Shown here piece after piece: positions 58,237 to 64,000 of a stretch of 64,000 nucleotides of DNA. The DNA lies in NCBI GenBank assembly GCA_964655525.1, contig CAZZNE010000002.1, positions 241,014 to 305,013 on the forward strand, written 5' to 3'. The stretch is from DLAJ01 sp964655525. GTDB taxonomy: Bacteria > Bacillota > Clostridia > Lachnospirales > Lachnospiraceae. Positions within the stretch are counted from its first letter, which is position 1, and every line of letters begins with the position of its first letter. The notes below the pieces were generated by a model that saw only the letters and a list, made by a program, of their open reading frames with translations, was not told the origin of the DNA and did not search any database. Position numbers and translations under genes: made by a program.

Positions 58237-59868
58237 TTAAAAATCCAATAATGAATCATCGTTTCCCGTTTCAGAAAACAACATTCTGTAGTGCACAGAA
58301 TGAAACGCTAAATATTTCTTTCTGCCTGCCATGTAAACTTTTATCACATGCATCTCTATCAGACGATCCTCCACTGCTAAAATACTGGTGCCTTCCGGAA
58401 TCGTGTTTTTTGTCTGATTCTCTATCATCCGCAGTGCTTCACTTTCTAACATACTGTTCTTTTCTCCCAACGCACTGCCGAACGCGAACAAAAATTCATT
58501 CATGTACGCTTCTGTACAATGAAATCCTTTTATCCGGATTTCTCTTTCGATCATCTTATCTAAGCATATGGAAACAATCTCTGTAATGGAACTTGGACTT
58601 ACCACTCCTTCATTCACAATATTCGCATAACAGGTTATATAAAACGGCGTTCTTATTTTAGAAAAAAAGCTATCCGGATTCAATAAAAGCCGTTTCACCT
58701 TCTCCCTATATTGCGGTTCGACAAATTTCTCCACGAATTGTTCCAACTGACTTTCCGACAGATCACAAATATGATATTGCACCAGTTTCTCAGGGAATTT
58801 GAATCGATCCGCTTCCCTGGTTCCGCCAATGATCGCAATCTGTTTATAATCCGAAAACAAGCCTGCCATTTCGGCTTTCACTGCTTCTTTTACGCTTGAT
58901 ATTGCCTCATCAAATCCATCAATAAATAGCACGATTTTATACTTTCTGAGAAAGGAAATGACATCATCATTTTGCATTTTATTGAAAAAAAGTTTTTCCC
59001 TTATATATTCCCTAACGATCTGCCTGCTATCCGATGCTACTTGCCCCATCTTGATAAAAATCGGAATCACGTCCGATTTCGCATTTAAGTAATCCTCTGC
59101 ATAGCTTGATGCCAGTTTTAGCAAGCTCCATGTTTTTCCGTAACCTGCCTCCGCAAATAGCACAAACCCTCTCTTATTTTGTTTGTTGATCTCCTCAAGA
59201 TCATATTGATCATTCAAATTATCCAGTCTTTTATAAGATAAGGGTATGTATTGTTCCGCATGCTCTGCCTGCTCTTGAAGAATTCCCTTCAAATAAACAT
59301 CAACATCACTTTTTATTTCGATCGCTTCTAATTCACGATCCTCAATATTGGCATAACATTCCTGTATCACCCGATTCACTTTATTCTTATATGTCTCTAC
59401 AAATAAGTCCTTATCACTCCCGCTCCAATCGGCTTCTTCCAAGTACTCTACAAATATCCATAGGTTTTTCAAGCAGGATAAAGCCAAGATACTGTTTGTC
59501 AATCTATCTTCCATATTAGGATTGTGACTGATAAATTCATTTTTATCATCTCTGATGCATCTGATCTGTTTCTTAAATGCAGTTCCGACTTTACACTCCT
59601 CATAAAAATCAAACATCAGGAAAGCCGTAACAAGGGTAATATCAAATGATCTTTTATTGATCGTTTCAATACCCTTCTCTTCAATGACATCATAAACACT
59701 TCGATAGGTAGGAGAATACTGATCATTCGCCAGAGACCTTTTCGTAACTACCTGTTTTACTTCCTGCTTCCATGAATCTCCAGCATATTCCTTCATCCGA
59801 AGTTCAAAAAAATCCTGCAAAATTGTTAATTGCAAATCATTAATACTATTTTTCACATTGCTCAACAT
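58237..59868 (-). CDS. HEPN-like/NACHT NTPase (STAND type)
   Basis: 543 aa. The N-terminal 180 residues are helical and contain IRCIRDDKNEFISHN (Arg106...His115), reminiscent of the HEPN RNase motif. A P-loop NTPase follows: Walker A FAEAGYGKTW (239-247), Walker B IVLFIDGFDEA (312-322), sensor-like GGTREADRF, then a winged/helical region. NACHT/STAND proteins are signal-activated switches in anti-phage defence. Only a short C-terminal part is present and no long repeat sensor, so it would be a compact form. Its ATG overlaps the small ORF upstream. Confidence 0.8.
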   Translation of the reverse strand: MLSNVKNSINDLQLTILQDFFELRMKEYAGDSWKQEVKQVVTKRSLANDQYSPTYRSVYDVIEEKGIETINKRSFDITLVTAFLMFDFYEECKVGTAFKKQIRCIRDDKNEFISHNPNMEDRLTNSILALSCLKNLWIFVEYLEEADWSGSDKDLFVETYKNKVNRVIQECYANIEDRELEAIEIKSDVDVYLKGILQEQAEHAEQYIPLSYKRLDNLNDQYDLEEINKQNKRGFVLFAEAGYGKTWSLLKLASSYAEDYLNAKSDVIPIFIKMGQVASDSRQIVREYIREKLFFNKMQNDDVISFLRKYKIVLFIDGFDEAISSVKEAVKAEMAGLFSDYKQIAIIGGTREADRFKFPEKLVQYHICDLSESQLEQFVEKFVEPQYREKVKRLLLNPDSFFSKIRTPFYITCYANIVNEGVVSPSSITEIVSICLDKMIEREIRIKGFHCTEAYMNEFLFAFGSALGEKNSMLESEALRMIENQTKNTIPEGTSILAVEDRLIEMHVIKVYMAGRKKYLAFHSVHYRMLFSETGNDDSLLDF

Positions 59869-60034
59869 GTATTTTCATCCTGCCTTCCCTATTTATAAAA
59901 TAATCTTTACCACGGAACACATAAATGATATTCACAGTCTTTCCGGCATAAATGTCTATCGCTTCCGATTTATTGATACACTGCTTCAGCAGCTTATTTA
60001 GATTATGGACTTTGCTTCTTTTTTTGTCAATCAT
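59846..60034 (-). CDS. Small hypothetical protein overlapping the NACHT gene
   Basis: 62 aa, basic N-terminus then a beta-rich half (IYAGKTVNIIYVFRGKDYFINREGRM). The start has AAAGGGA very close by. Its last 23 bp overlap the NACHT gene start, which has its own AGGATG site inside this ORF, indicating translational coupling. No family recognised. Confidence 0.5.
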   Translation of the reverse strand: MIDKKRSKVHNLNKLLKQCINKSEAIDIYAGKTVNIIYVFRGKDYFINREGRMKIHVEQCEK

Positions 60035-60091
60035 TTCCCTTTCAGCAATTCACTTGTCGAAATCAGGGAAAGAGAAAAAATGGCAGCCCAT

Positions 60092-60121
60092 GATGACCTC
60101 ATCTTATAGAATGAGGTCATC
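60092..60121. terminator. Hairpin after the AAA ATPase gene
   Basis: 11-bp perfect stem GATGACCTCAT (60092-60102) with ATGAGGTCATC (60111-60121), 28 bp past the stop at 60149. No clear U-run on the leftward strand, so termination may be partial and allow expression of the NACHT unit downstream. Confidence 0.55.
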
Positions 60122-60148
60122 AAAAACTATACCTAAATCTTGCTCCAA

Positions 60149-62014
60149 TTATGATACTCTGAAACCAATCGGTACGGAACCCTTTATTTCCAACATATTT
60201 TCAGGGAACGCAAAATCTTCCTCCTGCAACAGGAAATCCTTGTCTGCGCTTCCCTCGTCATCCGTTCCATAGACTCGAAGGGCATATCTAAGTATCGCAT
60301 TTTCTACCAGATTCCTGCAAAAACGTCCGTTTCCCGCGTCTGGGTATCGTAACGCTTTCTTACAAATGGATGACGCCAGCTCTCGGGCATTGGCTCCAAA
60401 CGAGAAACCTCTTTTCCCGGCCTCCAATTCGATAATCTGAACCATTTCTTCAGCGGAATAATCAGAGAAAACAATGCGAAACGGAACGCGGGATCTCAAC
60501 CCGGGATTTCGGGAAAAGAACTCTTTCATCTTGTCAGGATAGCCTGCAAAAATCACAATCGTATCATTACGGTTATTCTCCATTTCCTGCACAATCGTGT
60601 TGATCGCCTCGTCCCCATACTTCCCTTCCCCGTTTTCCACGAGGGAGTATGCCTCGTCTATGAATAACAGTTTTCCTTTTGCCCGCCGGAACACTGATTT
60701 TACCTTATCGGCAGTCTGACCTACATATTTGGCTACCAGATCCACCCGTCCCACTTCGACAAGCTCATTACTGTTAAGCAAACCTATCTCGTAAAAAATA
60801 CCTGCCAGTATCCGGGCTACCGTTGTCTTTGCGGTTCCGGGATTGCCAACGAATTCCATGTTGAATGCTGCAGGGGTCTCAGGCATGCCGTGTTTTTTCA
60901 TATCCTGCCTCATCTTAACAAATGCCGTTATCTTCCGGACCTGGTCTTTTACCTCCTTAAGTCCGATCAGTTCATTCAACATATCTGTATAACCGTGTGC
61001 CGGCAGCAGCGGTGCCGCTGTCAGAGTCCCGAATTCTGAAAGCTTCTGTTTGATCTCTTCAATACTCCTCCTGCCCAAATTGCGAATATGATGGTAATCC
61101 TCATCGCTCAAACGTCTGAGTTTCTCTACACTGTTAATTCCAGCCCTCTTTAGACAATTATAGGGGCGTATACTTAAATCCAATTCATCAATCGGTGTGA
61201 AGCCGTCAGCTTCCGCTCTGCTTTCCGGATCGCTCTTTGGTCCAAGGTCAAAGGGTTTGAAGAAATCCTCCTCAAATCCATCACGTTCTTCTTCGGCAGT
61301 TTTCTCCTCACGGCGCTCCTTCATCAGCATTTCCAACATTTCCGACATACTCTCCAGCACACATTTCATCGGGATGGCGTTGTCGGTATGGTTTTCAACG
61401 CTCCCAGATGGCATGCCCACCTTTGTGTTCAGAAAAGTCAGGGAAAGCATCGTTCGCATCCTCAGGGGCATCTCGCCGGGCAGGATCAAAGTAAACGCTC
61501 CTGCAGCCATGCCACCATTGGTTACACCGGCTCTGATCTGAATTGCTGCGTCGTTTTTTTTCATTTCATCAAGCAACTGCAGAAAATAGTCCCTTGAAAT
61601 GGAACTGCTGTATTTTGACGGCTTGTTTCCATAGCTGTCATGTCGTTCCCATGTATTTCCGGGTGTCCAGTGCAATTCATAAATCTTGTTTGGGTTACCG
61701 TTCTGAATAAGTGGAGAGTTTGCGGAAAATGCGCCAATATCCGCGCATCCTTGAAACATCCACAAAAAGTCCTCCGCGGTCACCCCTGCGTCTATGCTTG
61801 AAAATGCACAGACTTGACTTTTTCCTTCTTCGTCCTTTTTAATCTGCAAGCCAAGAAATTGCCCTCTTTTAAGCAAGGCGGCCGATTGCAGGAACCTTTC
61901 CCCCGCTTTGACGGCGGCGGCCGATCCGGCATAGATATCATCCCACGGTTTTAACGACAGAACCGCCACGTTTGACGTATTATTGAACATTGAATTCATC
62001 ATATAGTTTGACAT
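60149..62014 (-). CDS. CbbX/SpoVK-type AAA ATPase fused to an RNA polymerase alpha C-terminal-like domain
   Basis: 621 aa. Residues about 1-235: unrecognised mixed domain (VAVLSLKPWDDIYAG..., GGMAAGAFTLILPGEMPLRMRTMLSL). Residues 276-329: near-canonical alpha-CTD helix-hairpin-helix (DELDLSIRPYNCLKRAGINS...RNLGRRSIEEIKQKLSEFG). Residues 340-600: AAA domain (Walker A GNPGTAKTT at 390-398, Walker B LLFIDEAY, Arg finger region NPGLRSRV) of the CbbX/SpoVK/EccA group. These AAA proteins remodel partner proteins. The first domain may recognise the client. ATG behind GAGAGG, far downstream of a strong promoter. Confidence 0.88.
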   Translation of the reverse strand: MSNYMMNSMFNNTSNVAVLSLKPWDDIYAGSAAAVKAGERFLQSAALLKRGQFLGLQIKKDEEGKSQVCAFSSIDAGVTAEDFLWMFQGCADIGAFSANSPLIQNGNPNKIYELHWTPGNTWERHDSYGNKPSKYSSSISRDYFLQLLDEMKKNDAAIQIRAGVTNGGMAAGAFTLILPGEMPLRMRTMLSLTFLNTKVGMPSGSVENHTDNAIPMKCVLESMSEMLEMLMKERREEKTAEEERDGFEEDFFKPFDLGPKSDPESRAEADGFTPIDELDLSIRPYNCLKRAGINSVEKLRRLSDEDYHHIRNLGRRSIEEIKQKLSEFGTLTAAPLLPAHGYTDMLNELIGLKEVKDQVRKITAFVKMRQDMKKHGMPETPAAFNMEFVGNPGTAKTTVARILAGIFYEIGLLNSNELVEVGRVDLVAKYVGQTADKVKSVFRRAKGKLLFIDEAYSLVENGEGKYGDEAINTIVQEMENNRNDTIVIFAGYPDKMKEFFSRNPGLRSRVPFRIVFSDYSAEEMVQIIELEAGKRGFSFGANARELASSICKKALRYPDAGNGRFCRNLVENAILRYALRVYGTDDEGSADKDFLLQEEDFAFPENMLEIKGSVPIGFRVS

Positions 62015-62308
62015 AAGCTGTGCCTCTCTTTCTTAAAAATAATGGTTTCGTTTTGTGTCGCAATCCATGTCGGACGATTCCTTGGCACGCTCGCTGCATC
62101 AACAGGTCGTGGCGATACTTACCCGGTCGGCTGTCCGGCAAATTTGCGGATGAAGTTGTCAAAGAACGGAAAATCGGCACAACAAAAAAGCCGATACATC
62201 AATATCTTCAAAAGGGCAGACTATCCTCCCTAATGAGGTGTCTGCTCGCTTATCAAATATTGATAGCATCCGCTTATTTTTCAAGCTATATGACTTACTA
62301 CATTGACC
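62015..62308 (-). other. Long structured 5' leader of the AAA ATPase gene
   Basis: About 290 nt between promoter and start codon with several stems on the leftward transcript: TATCAA/TTGATA (near 62260), GCAGAC-CCTC/GAGG-GTCTGC (about 62215-62245), and ATCGGC/GCCGAT with a U-rich loop followed by TTTCC (about 62173-62197), the last terminator-like. No convincing protein is encoded. From memory the block resembles leaders found on mobile elements of gut Firmicutes; not verified. Confidence 0.5.
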
Positions 62309-62337
62309 ATGATACTATAATATAATACTTTTGTCAA
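62309..62337 (-). promoter_or_regulatory. Promoter of the AAA ATPase gene
   Basis: Minus strand: perfect TTGACA (62337-62332), 17-bp spacer, TATCAT (62314-62309). Divergent from the lipoprotein promoter at 62372-62401. Confidence 0.78.
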
Positions 62338-62371
62338 TCGTTTTTATGACACTTCAAACTGTTCTGAAAGA

Positions 62372-62401
62372 TTGACAGGATAAGTGGACTTTATTTATAA
62401 T
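62372..62401 (+). promoter_or_regulatory. Promoter of the lipoprotein gene
   Basis: Perfect TTGACA (62372-62377), 18-bp spacer, perfect TATAAT (62396-62401), 63 bp before the ATG. Confidence 0.8.
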
Positions 62402-62464
62402 GATGAAATAATATTGCCTGTGTCCTTGGCAAGCCGAATAAAAAAATACGGAGGAAATGAATGA

Positions 62465-63568
62465 ATGAAAAAGCAATATTGTAAAATATCAACGGCAATG
62501 AGTTCCCGTATAATGCTGGCTGCCGTCTGCCTGGTATTGAATGTCTCCCTTGCAGGATGCGTGGAAAAAGGAACAGCAGACACGGGAGACAGCGACGCGC
62601 TAAACGAAGAAAATGAATCAAACGCAACTGCGGAAGGTGATGTGATCACAGACCTTGTGGGTACGCCATCTGATTACTCGAAAGAAGACAACTGGATGGT
62701 AATCCCAGAGATTACGCATGAGGTAGATACCTTTTACATCTATCCTACCGTTTATACTGATGATTCAGGGGACGCAAAGCCAATCTGCGATATCGACAAT
62801 GAAGAAGTGAGGACAAAGGCACAGTTCATCTATGAAAGTCAGGCAACAGTCTTTGAAGAATCGACAAATGTTTTTGCCCCGTATTACAGACAAAGTAATA
62901 TGTATCAGCTTGTCGGCATGGACACGGAACAACTGGAAGCGTACCATCAAAGAGAACAGCGCACGGATATCTATGCGGCACTGGATTATTATTTTGAACA
63001 TTACAATAACGGCAGACCATTTATTATTGCCGCGCATTCCCAAGGCGCTATGATGACAAAAATTGTTCTTGGGGAATATATGGAAGCACATCCGGAATAT
63101 TATGGGCGTATGGTTGCCGCATATGTGATTGGGTATTCCATCACATCAGACTTTCTGAAAGACCATCCCTATCTAAAATTTGCCGAAGGTGCGGATGATA
63201 CAGGCGTTATCGTTTCATGGAACACAGAGGGACCCGGAAATAAAGGACAGCATAGCATGGTTGTATTGGATGGTGCAATCAGCATCAATCCAATTAATTG
63301 GAAAAGGGATGATACCTACGCTTCTGCCGATGAAAACCTTGGAAGCAGAATATTTAACGAGGAGACCGGTTCTTACGAAATTAAACAGGGAATTGCTGAC
63401 GCACAGGTTGATACTGAGCGTGGTGTGGTCGTTTGTACAACAAATAAAGACTTTACGACTGCAACATATTTTTTCGGACCAGAAAGCCTGCATAGCAACG
63501 ACTATGCACTCTATTATGAAAATCTGAGAGAAAATGTAAAAGTAAGAGTAGAAAACTTTTTACATTGA
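62465..63568 (+). CDS. DUF3089-type lipoprotein (alpha/beta hydrolase-like)
   Basis: 367 aa, ATG behind GGAGGAAATGA. Lipoprotein signal peptide with lipobox VSLAGC (Cys32), an acidic Ser/Asn/Glu linker, then a DUF3089-like domain: VDTFYIYPTVY, FAPYYRQSNMYQL, DIYAALDYYFEHYNNGRPFIIAAHSQGAMM (Ser in HSQGA elbow), GYSIT, VVSWNTEGPG-like segment, CTTNKDF. Probably a surface-attached esterase or lipase. Single-gene unit with its own promoter and terminator, in the accessory segment. Confidence 0.82.
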   Translation: MKKQYCKISTAMSSRIMLAAVCLVLNVSLAGCVEKGTADTGDSDALNEENESNATAEGDVITDLVGTPSDYSKEDNWMVIPEITHEVDTFYIYPTVYTDDSGDAKPICDIDNEEVRTKAQFIYESQATVFEESTNVFAPYYRQSNMYQLVGMDTEQLEAYHQREQRTDIYAALDYYFEHYNNGRPFIIAAHSQGAMMTKIVLGEYMEAHPEYYGRMVAAYVIGYSITSDFLKDHPYLKFAEGADDTGVIVSWNTEGPGNKGQHSMVVLDGAISINPINWKRDDTYASADENLGSRIFNEETGSYEIKQGIADAQVDTERGVVVCTTNKDFTTATYFFGPESLHSNDYALYYENLRENVKVRVENFLH

Positions 63569-63578
63569 CTTTATAAAA

Positions 63579-63606
63579 CGGCGCAAGAGCCTCATCCCTT
63601 GCGCCG
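63579..63606 (+). terminator. Hairpin after the lipoprotein gene
   Basis: 9-bp perfect stem CGGCGCAAG (63579-63587) with CTTGCGCCG (63598-63606), 10 bp past the stop; weak U-tract. Confidence 0.6.
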
Positions 63607-63713
63607 GATACACCCTGACAGGAGACAATATCACCCAGTTTTCAATAACATTTGCAGACAAATTTACCTCATTCAAACGGCTTTAGCTTGAATCAACACG
63701 ATAAGCCAACTCA

Positions 63714-63998
63714 TTATCCGCACAAAAAGAGAGGCTCACCAGCCACCCCGGTGAACCCCTCTACGCTCAATAATCCCAATAGAAAGCTACGCTTTCTATT
63801 TATTTCAAGCCATTTCTCTACACTTTCGCCAAATCGTTCAAAATTCCTATGGCATCAATTATTTATCGCCGCCTGTGCCGCTACGGTACTTAGTGGACTT
63901 TTACCCCTCTTTACCCCCTTTACCCCACTGGGTTCGACATTCGACAAACTGCGCTTTCTGCTTGATTTTGCGCGGAATCCGGTATAGAATGATTTCAG
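63714..63998 (-). pseudogene. Possible broken ORF at the right edge
   Basis: On the minus strand one frame reads through the end of the window to a UAA at 63716-63714 with only one internal UGA (in codons reading ...AAQAAINN-stop-CHRNFERFGESVEKW...). The text after it (EKWLEINRKRSFLLGLLSVEG) looks protein-like. A 13-bp stem with wobble pairs (63750-63762 with 63728-63740) followed by T5 lies near its 3' end. It may be a remnant of a mobile-element ORF. Nothing else is supportable in 63607-64000. Confidence 0.3.
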
Positions 63999-64000
63999 CG

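Noticed and set aside
61980..62180. 66-codon frame in the AAA ATPase leader
   Set aside because: Arg-rich translation with no RBS; it follows the structured leader and overlaps the true ATPase start.
63652..63987. 111-codon plus-strand frame at the right edge
   Set aside because: Low-complexity translation, no RBS, and the opposite-strand frame is more protein-like.

Overview
The window looks like a chromosome segment of an anaerobic gut-type Firmicute, most likely a Lachnospiraceae-like Clostridium relative. This is inferred from gene content (man-family PTS, GHKL/LytTR signalling, DHH phosphoesterase, chemosensory operon, [4Fe-4S] aldo/keto reductase), strong AGGAGG-type ribosome binding sites, sigma-A promoters, and TTG/GTG starts. 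About nine tenths of the coding sequence is on the minus strand. No rRNA, tRNA or CRISPR array was seen.

Region by region (minus strand unless noted). 1-7.6 kb is housekeeping: leuB-ilvD-ilvB (branched-chain amino acids), tgt-yajC, a D,D-carboxypeptidase, and plus-strand aroC. 7.6-9.2 kb holds a DHH phosphoesterase and a plus-strand DUF2383 four-helix protein. 9.3-19.2 kb is one long chemosensory operon read from a promoter at 19216-19244: PAS histidine kinase, divergent HD-GYP response regulator, cheR, cheB, receiver, cheA, cheW, mcp, hpt. 19.3-24.1 kb is a partly decayed peptide (RiPP-like) locus. It has an exporter remnant, a tiny Cys-rich precursor whose first core Cys position is a UGA, two paralogous ABC-2 permeases, an ABC ATPase, and a subtilase-like gene broken by an in-frame UAA. 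24.3-31 kb is an alpha/beta hydrolase and a complete man-family PTS operon (IIA, IIB, IIC, IID, small membrane protein, HAD phosphatase, its own HPr and EI). That HPr has Arg in place of regulatory Ser46.

31-46.7 kb is carbohydrate sensing and hydrolysis: a solute-binding protein/histidine kinase/LuxR regulator/solute-binding protein cassette, GH127 and GH42 enzymes, HAD proteins, a clpP overlapping an AraC regulator, a GHKL/LytTR two-component pair, and a Cache-type chemoreceptor. 46.8-50.3 kb has a GNAT enzyme, a plus-strand alpha/beta hydrolase, an aldo/keto reductase and plus-strand TspO. 50.3-54.2 kb is a peroxide-type stress operon: two glutathione-peroxidase paralogues, a TSCPD protein, a truncated flavodoxin, an OhrR/MarR regulator, a membrane protein and a radical SAM enzyme. 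It is driven by a strong promoter whose -10 lies inside a perfect 18-bp palindrome. 54.2-57.3 kb is an ABC-2 exporter operon preceded by a small ORF and a terminator.

57.4-64 kb is an accessory segment: an unrecognised protein, a HEPN-like/NACHT NTPase, a small overlapping ORF, a CbbX-type AAA ATPase fused to an RNA-polymerase alpha C-terminal-like domain behind a long structured leader, a plus-strand DUF3089-type lipoprotein, and a broken ORF at the right edge. The best candidates for undescribed biology are the UGA-interrupted Cys-rich precursor locus and the accessory NTPase segment. The self-contained PTS with an S46R HPr and the direct repeats over the GH42 promoter come next.
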